A stretch of DNA of 33,598 nucleotides from the NCBI GenBank assembly GCA_009840165.1, contig VXOG01000016.1, forward strand, positions 1-33,598. Direction: 5' to 3'. How positions within the stretch are numbered: position 1 is the stretch's first letter; each line of letters opens with the position of its first letter. This DNA is from Chloroflexota bacterium (GTDB taxonomy: Bacteria > Chloroflexota > Dehalococcoidia > Lucifugimonadales > UBA3495). The notes beneath the pieces are model-generated. The model worked only from the letters and a program-made list of their open reading frames with translations. It had not been told where the DNA came from and did no database searches. The position numbers and the translations under genes are program-made. This document shows, one piece after another, positions 20,861 through 28,961 of this stretch.

Positions 20861-23326
20861 TTAGGAATCGCCCCACACCCGCCCGATGGCCGCGGCGATG
20901 CGGGCCTCCATGCGCTGCGCCAGCTCGCGGTTGGCGGATACCAACGCTTGCTCCGCCTCGATCTCGGCTACGATGGCCTGCTGGGTTGCCAGCGGGGGTA
21001 GGGGGATTTGCATCATCTTGATATGCGATGGCCCACAGTTAAGTTGCGCTGATCCCGTTGCCTGCGCTTTCAACCCATCAACGAAAGAATCTGAACGCAA
21101 ACATTGATATAAAAACTCGTTGCTGAGAATACTGTCGTTGAGTGTGCGAAAGCGCACAACGCTCGTGTTCATCAACAAGGGCAAATGCTCGGGGCCGACT
21201 ATCGCGACTCGCCCGATAGTTCCCGATGTTGTAAAGAGTATGTCCCCTGCTTCAACACGGAAATGTGACCATTTTTGCTTCACGATCTCCGGATCAACGG
21301 ATCTCGAATCGCTGAGATCAACATAGCCATCCCGAACGCATCTAACATTGATAATGGGATAGCCTCCATCTAGGTATTCATAGGATCTGATCCCTGGACC
21401 TTCTTGAAAAAAGGCCACTTCCCCTATGTCAGTCAACTGCCACTCCGGATCCACCGCAATCCGAGGCCGCCAGTTGTCCACCACCGCACGCGCTCCGTCA
21501 ATCACCCGCTGATACCCCTCAATCTCCGCCACTATCTCGCGCTGCATTTCCAGCGGCGGAAGGGGGATTTGTAGCTCAGATAGCTGCCTCTTTGTCACGC
21601 CTTGAATCGTAGAACCTTGACTCATGCTCTTGAATTCTTGCACCTTGTTCCGCAGCACCCAAACGAGATAGTTCGCGTCAATGCCTTCCTTCACAATTAA
21701 GCCCTGCGAGTCCTGGCTTATGCAAACGTCAAAATCGTTCGTGAAAATTTTCCCCAATCCTACCCGTGTGACGACAATAATGTTGCCCTTCTCAATTAGA
21801 TTGGTAGCGGATTCTTCAATAGCCTTCTCCGTAATGAATTTCCTGGGCACTGCGGTTTTGATGTCCATTATGTCAGCACTGGTGATCCACGGAATATCTC
21901 CCACCCAATAGTCTTCTCGCGCAGTGGAGGGCGTACCTCCGCTAAGAATAGATTGGCAACAATCCTTCAATTGCACTAGCGGCCATCTGGCCGAAACAGG
22001 GCCATTCTCCCGATACCGCTCGCCGCTGAGGTTGTAGTCGCCGCCGTCGGCGATGCGCTCTTTTGCTACCACCAACCCCGTCTGCGGCGTGAAGTCGTCA
22101 ACTGATTCGCCGGCGCTGAGGCGCCGGAGGTATTCGCGCAGCTCGGCCTCTACCGTCGGCAGGTCGTTGCGGTCGATGAGACGGCGTTGGGCGCCCAGGT
22201 CGTAGCCGTCGTTTTCCACTTTGAAGAAGGCGATGCCGTCGGCGCGGCGGGACAGGGTTTTGTCCAGGATCAGGATGGAGGTCTTGACGCCGGAATAGGG
22301 TTGGAACACGCCGGCCGGCAGCGATACTACGGCCACCAGCGCGGTTTCCACCAGCAGGCGGCGCAGTTGCGTATGCGCCCGCTGGCTCTGGAAGATGACG
22401 CCCTCGGGCACGATGACGCCGGCCCGGCCGCCGTCGTTCAGGTGGCCCATGATGTAATCGACGAACAACACTTCCGAGCGTCGGCTGTTGCTGAAAAAGC
22501 GGCCGTGCGGTCGGATGCCGCCCTTGGGCGACATGAACGGCGGGTTGGCCAGGATGACGTCATAGTGGTCGTTCCAACGCTCTTCGCTGGTCAGGGTGTC
22601 ATAGACGCTGACCACGGGCTGCTGCTGGTGATGCAGGAACAGGTTGACCGTGGACAGCATCGCCATGGTGGGGGAGATGTCGTAGCCCGCCAGGTTGCGG
22701 GCCAGGTTCCCCCGGTCGGCGGCGGACAGCCGGCCGGCCCGGTTGACGTGCTCCCAGGCGGACGCCAGGAAGCCGCCGGTGCCGCAGGCCGGGTCCAGGA
22801 TGGTTTCGTGCTTCTGCGGGTCGATGACGGCGACGATGAAGTCGATGACGTGGCGGGGCGTGCGGAACTGGCCGGCCGACGCCTGGGCGCCCAGGTCTTG
22901 CAGCAGCATTTCGTAGGCGTCGCCGATTTTCTCGGTGTCGTCGGTGTCGAAGCGGTCGATGGCCCGCAGGAAATCCCGCAGAATTATCGGGTCGTTGTAG
23001 GGGATATAGGCGTCCCGGTAGATGGTGCGAATGGCCGGCATGACGTCGGCGCGGCCCAGCAAGGCCATGCCGTCCCGGTAGCGACGGTCCACCTCGTTGG
23101 CGGTCTGCTCCGGGCTCATCAGGGCGTCCCAGCGACATTCGGCGCGGTCGCCGGTGAAATAACGGGGCGCGCCGCCCAGCGAGACGCTCGCGGCGTCCTC
23201 GGCGCTGAGGAACTTGTAAATCAGCGCCCGCGTGATTTCCTGGCACTGGTCCACGGGCAGCGGCACCTTGCCCACCAGCAGGTCGCGGGCGGTGCTGACG
23301 ATATGCTTGACTTCCTGCACTTGCAT
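20861..23326 (-). CDS. Type I restriction-modification HsdM-HsdS fusion
   Basis: The 821-residue chain runs from the ATG at 23324-23326, 4 nt after the hsdR stop; an ATG at 23350 inside hsdR is an alternative. Residues 1-420 are the N6-adenine methylase: helical HsdM N-terminus, SAM motif DPACGTGGF (178-186) and catalytic NPPF (261-264). From about 448 to 612 is one specificity half (WPLVQLKDCCQSILSGGTPS to PLPPLEMQREIVAEIE), and from about 632 to 800 a second (WQLTDIGEVAFFQEGPGIRS to PLPPLATQQAIVAEIE). Each ends in the conserved IPLPPL plus helix. So methylase and both target-recognition domains are in one polypeptide. It would read a two-part DNA site, methylate it, and direct HsdR. The specificity half is visibly richer in A+T, as expected for exchanged recognition domains. 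Confidence 0.88.
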   Translation of the reverse strand: MQVQEVKHIVSTARDLLVGKVPLPVDQCQEITRALIYKFLSAEDAASVSLGGAPRYFTGDRAECRWDALMSPEQTANEVDRRYRDGMALLGRADVMPAIRTIYRDAYIPYNDPIILRDFLRAIDRFDTDDTEKIGDAYEMLLQDLGAQASAGQFRTPRHVIDFIVAVIDPQKHETILDPACGTGGFLASAWEHVNRAGRLSAADRGNLARNLAGYDISPTMAMLSTVNLFLHHQQQPVVSVYDTLTSEERWNDHYDVILANPPFMSPKGGIRPHGRFFSNSRRSEVLFVDYIMGHLNDGGRAGVIVPEGVIFQSQRAHTQLRRLLVETALVAVVSLPAGVFQPYSGVKTSILILDKTLSRRADGIAFFKVENDGYDLGAQRRLIDRNDLPTVEAELREYLRRLSAGESVDDFTPQTGLVVAKERIADGGDYNLSGERYRENGPVSARWPLVQLKDCCQSILSGGTPSTAREDYWVGDIPWITSADIMDIKTAVPRKFITEKAIEESATNLIEKGNIIVVTRVGLGKIFTNDFDVCISQDSQGLIVKEGIDANYLVWVLRNKVQEFKSMSQGSTIQGVTKRQLSELQIPLPPLEMQREIVAEIEGYQRVIDGARAVVDNWRPRIAVDPEWQLTDIGEVAFFQEGPGIRSYEYLDGGYPIINVRCVRDGYVDLSDSRSVDPEIVKQKWSHFRVEAGDILFTTSGTIGRVAIVGPEHLPLLMNTSVVRFRTLNDSILSNEFLYQCLRSDSFVDGLKAQATGSAQLNCGPSHIKMMQIPLPPLATQQAIVAEIEAEQALVSANRELAQRMEARIAAAIGRVWGDS

Positions 23327-23330
23327 GGTT

Positions 23331-25604
23331 TTACGCAGCCTGCTCCCCATCCAGCAGATGCTCGCGCACGTAGCCCGGTATCCGCTCCCGGTGTTCGTCG
23401 GGGACGGCGATGTATTGGTTCAGCGGCAGGGTGGTTCCGGTGAGGTCGGCGAAACGCTTGCCGTCGATGGCGTCGCGCGCGTCCGCGTCGGTGGCGTAAG
23501 CCTCGAACAGCGCCAGGACGTTTCCGAGGCGGTCGTCGTCCACCGGGTGCTGTGCCAGGTACTCGGTGAAAGCGTCGGCGACGGTTTGATTGGTGGCTTC
23601 CAGCCGCCGGCGCAGTTCGGCCCTGGGATCGAGGAGCGGCTGCCGTTCCAGGATGTGGCGACTGTCCGCCTCAAAGGTCAGCTGGGTTGCGCTTTCGGTC
23701 TGGTCGGCGCCGTAGCGAATGAAGACGCCCTTGCCGGTGGGAACGCCGGGTTCGATAGGCGTCCCGGGTTCGACGGGCGGGCCGTCCGTCCTGTCGCCAC
23801 CGTCACCTGAATCAGAGATCGAGGGTTCGGGAGTTGGCGCGGAGATGCGCGGTTCATAGTAATCGGTTTCGTGGTGATATTCGCACACGCCGAAGAAGTC
23901 AACGATCTTGAACTTCGCCTTGGGTCGGGATTCGATTTGCTCCCGCACCAGCGGGTCGGTGTAGTTGTTGCGAAAGTCGTACCGGCGAGTGCCCCGGCCC
24001 TTGATCTGCGTGAAATCCACCGGCGACTTGATGGGCCGGCACACTCCGATGTTCAGCAGGTCGGGGCAATCGTACCCGGTAGTCATCATGGCCACGGTAA
24101 CGCACACTCGCGTTTTCGACGTGGCGTAGCCGGGCATCTCCGGGTGCTGGCCGCTGAGGGAGTTGTGCTTGAACTGCTCGCCGAAAATGTTGGCGTCGTA
24201 CACGTGGGAGGTGACCTGCACGGCAAAGTCGGAGTTGTAAGCGCCGGGCCAACGGGCGGACGCGGCTTGGTTGAGGGCCTGGGTGAGAGCGGCGGCGTGG
24301 CGCTGGTTCACGGCGTAGATGATGCCCTTGCCGATAAGACCGGTTTCCGGCTCGCGCAGGGCTTCCTCGAGGTACACCCGGGCGAATTCGGCGTTGGTGC
24401 CCGGCGACAGGAAGGTTCTGGCGAAGTCCCCGGCCCGGTAGGTCAGCTCAAAATCGTCGCCGCCACTCTCATAGTCTGCCAACGTGGCCTGGTAGCCATC
24501 GTCGGACATCAGCTGCCGGGTTACCTCGGTGCGCACGTCCACGGCGGTGGGGCCGACAAGATGGCCGTCCGTTACGCCCTGGGCGATGGTGTAGGCGTAG
24601 GTGGGTTCGCCGGGCGGCAGGCCGAAAGCCAAGTAAGTATCGCGGAGCGCGCGCTGTTCCTGGGCCGCCGGCGAGCCGTCGTCATCGGCGACGGGGTTGT
24701 TGACCAGAGTCCGGGGCGTGGCGGTAAGCCCGATTTTCTCGGCGTGGAACTGCTCAAACAGGCGGCGGTGGTTCGGGCCACTGATGCAGCGGTGGGCCTC
24801 ATCCGCGATGATCAGGTCGAAGTAGTCTGCCGGTATAACTTCGCCGTGGCGCATCAGGGCGTCGATGGACTGGACGGTGGTAACGGTGATGTGGGTTCGC
24901 TCCCAATCGTAGGCCGGGTCGCCGTAATAGTCGCGCACGACGTATTGCTCGTTCAGGGCCGCGTTGATCCCGGCCACGGCCTGCCGCCGCAGCTCGATGC
25001 GGTCAACGAGGAAGAGGACACGTCGGGCATTGCCGGTGTTCAGGTACAGGAAGCACAGAGCCGCGGCGACGGTGGTTTTGCCGGTTCCCGTTGCCATTTC
25101 CAGCAGAAAAGCGGTGTCGCCGGCCCTGGCCTTGTCCTGCACGGCGTTGATCGCGGCAACCTGGTAATCCCGCAAAGCCGTTTCCGCATCGGCCATCTGC
25201 TGCAAGTAGTCAGGGCCGACGTGGGTTGTCCAGAGTTCGGAACGGTCGCGGGGCGCTGCGCTAGTGGAGCCGAGAACGGTCGCCGGCGGGGGTATGGCCA
25301 GCGTCCGCACCGGGTCCCCGGCCCGAATATCCCACAGATGATGCAGGTCGCCGTTGGACAGGATAACGTGATTGACGCCGAGGCTGGCGGCATACTGCCG
25401 CGCCTGTTCCTTGCCCACCAGCGGGTCTTTGCCGACGGCTTTGGCTTCCAGCAACGCGACGGCGGTTCCATCGGCGTCGTACAGCAGGTAGTCCGCAAAG
25501 CCGGCTCGGTCGGCGCCGGTGGCGAGCATCTCGGTGCGATAGTTCCAGCCGGCCTGAAGCAGTAGCCCGTCGATTTTCTGTCTGGCTTGCTGCTCGGGTG
25601 TCAT
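23331..25604 (-). CDS. hsdR: Type I restriction enzyme HsdR subunit
   Basis: A 757-residue protein with an N-terminal nuclease domain (GFADYLLY with D38, then ALLEAKAVGK with E53 and K55). A superfamily 2 helicase follows: Walker A ATGTGKTT (171-178), DEAH at 268-271 (IIADEAHRC), TAT at 294-296, and later TTGYDCPDLLNIGVCRPIKS with QIKGRGTRR (motif VI). The C-terminal 180 residues carry a P/G-rich linker and a helical region that would contact HsdM. It cuts unmethylated DNA after ATP-driven translocation, with the downstream HsdM-HsdS fusion. It is the first gene of the operon; no antirestriction or spacer genes are between the two. Confidence 0.92.
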   Translation of the reverse strand: MTPEQQARQKIDGLLLQAGWNYRTEMLATGADRAGFADYLLYDADGTAVALLEAKAVGKDPLVGKEQARQYAASLGVNHVILSNGDLHHLWDIRAGDPVRTLAIPPPATVLGSTSAAPRDRSELWTTHVGPDYLQQMADAETALRDYQVAAINAVQDKARAGDTAFLLEMATGTGKTTVAAALCFLYLNTGNARRVLFLVDRIELRRQAVAGINAALNEQYVVRDYYGDPAYDWERTHITVTTVQSIDALMRHGEVIPADYFDLIIADEAHRCISGPNHRRLFEQFHAEKIGLTATPRTLVNNPVADDDGSPAAQEQRALRDTYLAFGLPPGEPTYAYTIAQGVTDGHLVGPTAVDVRTEVTRQLMSDDGYQATLADYESGGDDFELTYRAGDFARTFLSPGTNAEFARVYLEEALREPETGLIGKGIIYAVNQRHAAALTQALNQAASARWPGAYNSDFAVQVTSHVYDANIFGEQFKHNSLSGQHPEMPGYATSKTRVCVTVAMMTTGYDCPDLLNIGVCRPIKSPVDFTQIKGRGTRRYDFRNNYTDPLVREQIESRPKAKFKIVDFFGVCEYHHETDYYEPRISAPTPEPSISDSGDGGDRTDGPPVEPGTPIEPGVPTGKGVFIRYGADQTESATQLTFEADSRHILERQPLLDPRAELRRRLEATNQTVADAFTEYLAQHPVDDDRLGNVLALFEAYATDADARDAIDGKRFADLTGTTLPLNQYIAVPDEHRERIPGYVREHLLDGEQAA

Positions 25605-25629
25605 GCCTTAAATCTAACACACGACAATT

Positions 25630-25738
25630 GTCAGAATCAGGATTCTCAAGATTCGAGGATTACCAGGATTGTAGCCGTTCGGCGATGGCTGGTTTTCGAT
25701 CCTGAAAATCATAAAATCCCGTGAATCCCGCTTCTGAC
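25630..25738. repeat. Large imperfect inverted repeat between divergent genes
   Basis: Arm 25630-25669 (GTCAGAATCAGGATTCTCAA...) and arm 25699-25738 match over 40 nt with roughly two thirds identity when one is reverse-complemented; the loop is 29 nt. Both arms contain CAGGATT/GGGATT units like those at 6294-6336. It lies between hsdR and comM, which are divergent. Confidence 0.65.
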
Positions 25739-25862
25739 GTTTCCCCGGCGCAAATTGGGTACTAGTGACCGTCATTCGCATATTGCGCTCTTGTGTTCTG
25801 TATGGTAATGTTTCGGAAAATTTGTTCGCTATACGGTTCACCAGGACGTACAAGGAGTCGAT

Positions 25863-27395
25863 ATGTTGGCAACAGCTCAAACCTGCGCGGTGGTCGGGTT
25901 GGACGGTCAGATCATACAGGCGGAGACGGACATTTCGCCGGGCCTGCCCGCTTTTCACATCGTGGGGCTGCCGGATACGGCGGTGCAGGAGGCCAAGGAG
26001 CGGGTGCGGGCGGCGGTGCGCAACAGCGGCTGCGAGTTTCCCATGCGACGCATCACCGTGAACCTGGCGCCGGCGGATTTGAAGAAGGCTGGGCCGGCCT
26101 ACGACCTGCCCATCGCGGCGGGCATCCTGTTCAGCACCGGGCAGGCGCCGCCACCCGCCGAGCCGGCGATATTCCTGGGAGAGCTTTCGCTGGACGGCGG
26201 GTTGCGCCACACCGCCGGCATCCTGCCCATGGTGTGGGTGGCGCGCGAGCAGGGGATCCGAGCGGTGTACGTGCCAGCGGTGGACGCGGCGGAGGCGGCG
26301 CTGGTGGATGGGATGCAGGTCTATCCAGTGGCGACGTTGGCGCAACTGCTGGCGCACCTGCAGGGCGAGACGACGATAGAGCCGTATCCGCACAGCGGGG
26401 TGTACCTCAACGGCAACCGCAACCCGCCTGACAACACCGACCTGTGCCACATACGTGGACAGGACCACGCCAAGCGAGCACTGGAGGTGGCGGCGGCCGG
26501 GTTCCACAACATCCTGTTCAGCGGGCCGCCCGGCTCCGGCAAGACGCTGCTGGCGCGAGCGCTGCCGGGCATCCTGCCGTACCTGACGCCGGACGAGGCG
26601 CTGGAGGTGACCAAGATTTACAGCGTCAGCGGGAACCTGCCGCCGGACAGCCCGCTGATCGCGCAGCGTCCATTCCGCGCGCCGCACTACACCATATCCA
26701 ACGCCGGCCTGGTGGGCGGCGGCCGGATGCTGCGCCCCGGCGAGATTACGCTGAGCCACCGGGGAGTGCTGTTCTTGGACGAGTTGCCGGAGTTCGGGCA
26801 CGCGCTGCTGGAATCGTTACGGCAGCCGCTGGAAGACAAGACGGTGACCATCACCAGGGTGAGCGGGACGGTGACGTATCCGGCCAGCTTCATGCTGGTG
26901 GCGGCCATGAATCCGTGCCCGTGCGGGTACGCCACGCATCCGCGCAAGCAGTGCGTGTGCAGCCCGTCGGCGGTGGCGCGCTACCAGCGCAGGATCAGCG
27001 GGCCGCTGCTGGAACGGATCGACATATTCGTGGAAGTGCCGCCGGTGGAGTACGACAGCCTGCTGGCGCAGGCGGAAGCGGAACCGTCGGAGGCGGCGCG
27101 GGAGCGGGTGCTGGCAGCGCGGGCGATCCAGGAGCGGCGGTTCAGCAAAGATAATGAAACTGCGGCGGTCTCAAATGCGGAGATGGCAGGCTCGAAGATC
27201 TGGGAGTATTGCACGTTGCAGGATGACTCTGAGGCGTTGCTTCAGCGGGCGTCGCAAACGCTGGACCTGTCGGCGCGGGCGTTGCATAGGGTGGTCAAGG
27301 TTGCGCAGACGATAGCCGACCTGGCGGGGGAGCAACGGATTGCGCCAGCGCACCTGGCGGAGGCGTTGCAGTACCGCGCTCGGGGGCTGGGCTGA
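25863..27395 (+). CDS. comM: YifB/ComM family magnesium-chelatase-like AAA ATPase
   Basis: A 510-residue protein with the three parts of the family. The N-terminal ChlI-like domain (residues 1-170) includes FHIVGLPDTAVQEAKERVRA and RRITVNLAPADLKKAGPAYD. The AAA core has Walker A GPPGSGKT (221-228), Walker B VLFLDE (302-307) and a later MNPCPCGYATHPRKQC with paired cysteines. The C-terminal helical domain (ALHRVVKVAQTIADLAGEQR) closes it. ComM is a hexameric helicase that drives branch migration during natural transformation in gamma-proteobacteria; orthologues are widespread and their role elsewhere is less clear. AGGAG lies about 8 nt upstream of the ATG. It stands alone. Confidence 0.92.
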   Translation: MLATAQTCAVVGLDGQIIQAETDISPGLPAFHIVGLPDTAVQEAKERVRAAVRNSGCEFPMRRITVNLAPADLKKAGPAYDLPIAAGILFSTGQAPPPAEPAIFLGELSLDGGLRHTAGILPMVWVAREQGIRAVYVPAVDAAEAALVDGMQVYPVATLAQLLAHLQGETTIEPYPHSGVYLNGNRNPPDNTDLCHIRGQDHAKRALEVAAAGFHNILFSGPPGSGKTLLARALPGILPYLTPDEALEVTKIYSVSGNLPPDSPLIAQRPFRAPHYTISNAGLVGGGRMLRPGEITLSHRGVLFLDELPEFGHALLESLRQPLEDKTVTITRVSGTVTYPASFMLVAAMNPCPCGYATHPRKQCVCSPSAVARYQRRISGPLLERIDIFVEVPPVEYDSLLAQAEAEPSEAARERVLAARAIQERRFSKDNETAAVSNAEMAGSKIWEYCTLQDDSEALLQRASQTLDLSARALHRVVKVAQTIADLAGEQRIAPAHLAEALQYRARGLG

Positions 27396-27446
27396 AGCCG
27401 GATCGGACGCAGCCGCCTTGCTCAGCGCCGTTGTTGGGGATAGCAT

Positions 27447-27938
27447 ATGAACCAACGTAACCGGAGAAACGACGAACGGCAATGGATGTCCTTCCCAAGT
27501 GTTCCCCTGAAACGGGTACGGCCGCACTTCTGGACGTTCAGCGTTTGCTTCGTCGCCACATTGATTTTCTACATTCTCGTCCATGTGGTCTTGACCGAAA
27601 GCCCCGACTGGCGCGAAGCGCCATCGGCGATAATGGGCGACACGACGCGGGCTGGCGCGTTTTGGGTGTTTGCCAGTCCAGTGTTGCTAGAAGGAGTAGT
27701 TATGGTATTTGCAGCCTTGTACCGACAAAGGAAACGCGAGGAGGGCCGCGAGGAGGGCAGGGCCGAGGGCCGTGAGGAAGGCCGCGCCGAGGGCCGAGTA
27801 GAAGGACTAGAGGAGGGCCGTGCAGCCGCTAATGCCGACTGGGTCGCCTGGAACCGGCGCAGGATGGAGGCTGATGCCAACGGTGAGCCGTTCACGGAGC
27901 CGCCGCCCGGCTCGTTCAATGGTTCGTCCGACCAATAG
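27447..27938 (+). CDS. Membrane protein with an EGR-repeat tail
   Basis: I do not recognise a named family. The 163-residue frame has two likely membrane helices (FWTFSVCFVATLIFYILVHV, about 29-49, and FWVFASPVLLEGVVMVFAAL, about 72-92). A charged low-complexity stretch of EGR/EEGRAEGR units follows (about 98-125), then ADWVAWNRRRMEADANGEPF with EPPPG at the end. An internal ATG at 27702 has AAGGAG 5 nt upstream, so a 78-residue form lacking the first helix could also be made. A frameshifted partial copy follows at 27966. The repeat tail suggests a flexible coiled segment in the cytoplasm. Confidence 0.6.
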   Translation: MNQRNRRNDERQWMSFPSVPLKRVRPHFWTFSVCFVATLIFYILVHVVLTESPDWREAPSAIMGDTTRAGAFWVFASPVLLEGVVMVFAALYRQRKREEGREEGRAEGREEGRAEGRVEGLEEGRAAANADWVAWNRRRMEADANGEPFTEPPPGSFNGSSDQ

Positions 27939-27965
27939 GTTGCTTGACGCGGTACGACACAATCC

Positions 27966-28339
27966 GACACAGTTTCCGGTGCTGAGCGGTCCTGCCGCTG
28001 TCGAAGGAGGCTCCATTGGTATTCGCTTTACTGCGTCGAAAGGAATACAAGAAGTGTTACGCTGACGGATACGCAGAGGGCCGTGCCGAAGCTGATGCCA
28101 CTTGGCATGCGTGGTTGGATCGCATGGAAGCTGCGAAATCCGCTGGTAAGCCCTTTGACGAACCTACTCCCTCTGGACAATGGAACCGCATTGCCGAAAA
28201 AGCCAAAACATCCATTCGGGCGCCAAAATACAAAACGTGGTTGGTTTGCGGGCTGGCGGAACGCGTTAACAGTCGGGGCAAGTGCGAGACAATGCTGGTG
28301 ATTGGCCTGGCATGGACACCGGAACGGTACGGCAACTGA
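27966..28339 (+). pseudogene. Degenerate tandem copy of the EGR-tail gene
   Basis: One frame near 27969 reads QFPVLSGPAAVEGGS, lining up with FWVFASPVLLEGVV of the previous gene. One base further the homologous frame changes, and VFALLRRKEYKKCYADGYAE then GRAEADATWHAWLDRMEAAK continues the match (VFAALYRQRKREEGREEGR, ADWVAWNRRRMEAD) up to EPTPSG. The upstream half including the first helix is missing. A TTG at 28016 with AAGGAGG at 28004-28010 could still start the 107-residue rest, so translation is not excluded. Beyond EPTPSG the reading frame has no counterpart. Confidence 0.55.
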
Positions 28340-28374
28340 AGGCAACTCCCCTTCAGGACTTGAACTCGTTGCCC

Positions 28375-28403
28375 TTGCCAGTCATAGCGTTGCCGACTAT
28401 CAT
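28375..28403 (+). promoter_or_regulatory. Leaderless-type promoter of the DUF3090 gene
   Basis: TTGCCA (28375-28380), a 17-nt spacer and TATCAT (28398-28403), then 6 nt before the ATG at 28410, with no Shine-Dalgarno. The layout is the same as at 18457-18485. Confidence 0.65.
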
Positions 28404-28409
28404 AGCGGC

Positions 28410-28943
28410 ATGGCAGAGCGGGAAGCACGTTACAAGCTTGGCGCGGCGCAGTCCGTGACCGCGGAAACCTTCGGACGCCCGGGCCGGCGCACCTTTCGCC
28501 TGGTTGCCGAGGCCGGCAGGGCGCAGTCTTACATCTGGCTGGAGAAGGAACAGCTTTTCCAGTTGGGCCTCTACCTGCAACAGGCGGTGAAGCAACTGGG
28601 CGAGGAAGCTGGATCCAAGGACAGCACCCCCGGAGAAGCGCCGTGGAGCGGTGATCCACTGGAACAGGACTTCCACGCCCGCCAGATGCAGTTGCAGTAT
28701 GACCAGGATGCCAACTGCTTCGTTCTCCACGCATTTGAAGGTGACGAGGACGACCCGGACGCCGGAGCGCAAACCTCGGTGAGTTTCTGGATGACGATGG
28801 CACAGTGCTCCGATCTGGCCAACGAGGCGTTGCGCATCTGCGCTTCGGGGCGTCCGCCGTGTTTCCTGTGCGGCGCGCCGATTGACCCGGACGGCCACCA
28901 ATGCGTCCGCGCGAACGGCCACGCGGTATTTGAAACCGGCTAG
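28410..28943 (+). CDS. DUF3090 family protein
   Basis: A 177-residue protein from the ATG at 28410; the frame extends upstream to 28302 but only as untypical sequence. The fold matches DUF3090: AREARYKLGAAQSVTAETFG (with GRPGRRTFRLVAEAG), IWLEKEQLFQLGLYLQQAV, LQYDQDANCFVLHAFEGDED, and a C-terminal zinc-ribbon-like PPCFLCGAPIDPDGHQC. DUF3090 proteins have no proven function; in Actinobacteria and some Chloroflexota they sit beside an SCO1664 gene and a histidine-phosphatase gene. Here the SCO1664-type gene starts 18 or 24 nt downstream, so they share a transcript, most likely from the promoter that abuts the start codon. Confidence 0.85.
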   Translation: MAEREARYKLGAAQSVTAETFGRPGRRTFRLVAEAGRAQSYIWLEKEQLFQLGLYLQQAVKQLGEEAGSKDSTPGEAPWSGDPLEQDFHARQMQLQYDQDANCFVLHAFEGDEDDPDAGAQTSVSFWMTMAQCSDLANEALRICASGRPPCFLCGAPIDPDGHQCVRANGHAVFETG

Positions 28944-28961
28944 CCGGAACGCCGGCGCAGT

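Noticed and set aside
22187-23443. Plus-strand open frame of 418 codons
   Set aside because: Antisense to the methylase half of the HsdM-HsdS fusion, with no recognisable content.
23871-25565. Plus-strand open frame of 564 codons
   Set aside because: It is antisense to hsdR, whose helicase motifs are clear; the frame is rich in G, V and A and has no family motif, as expected from GC-rich shadow frames.
25614-26801. Minus-strand open frame of 395 codons
   Set aside because: Antisense to comM and then running through the intergenic inverted repeat; no motifs.
27738-27820. Repeated GAGGGCCG units, considered as a CRISPR-like or tandem DNA array
   Set aside because: The units are in frame and encode the EGR-rich tail of the membrane protein; there are no spacers of constant length.
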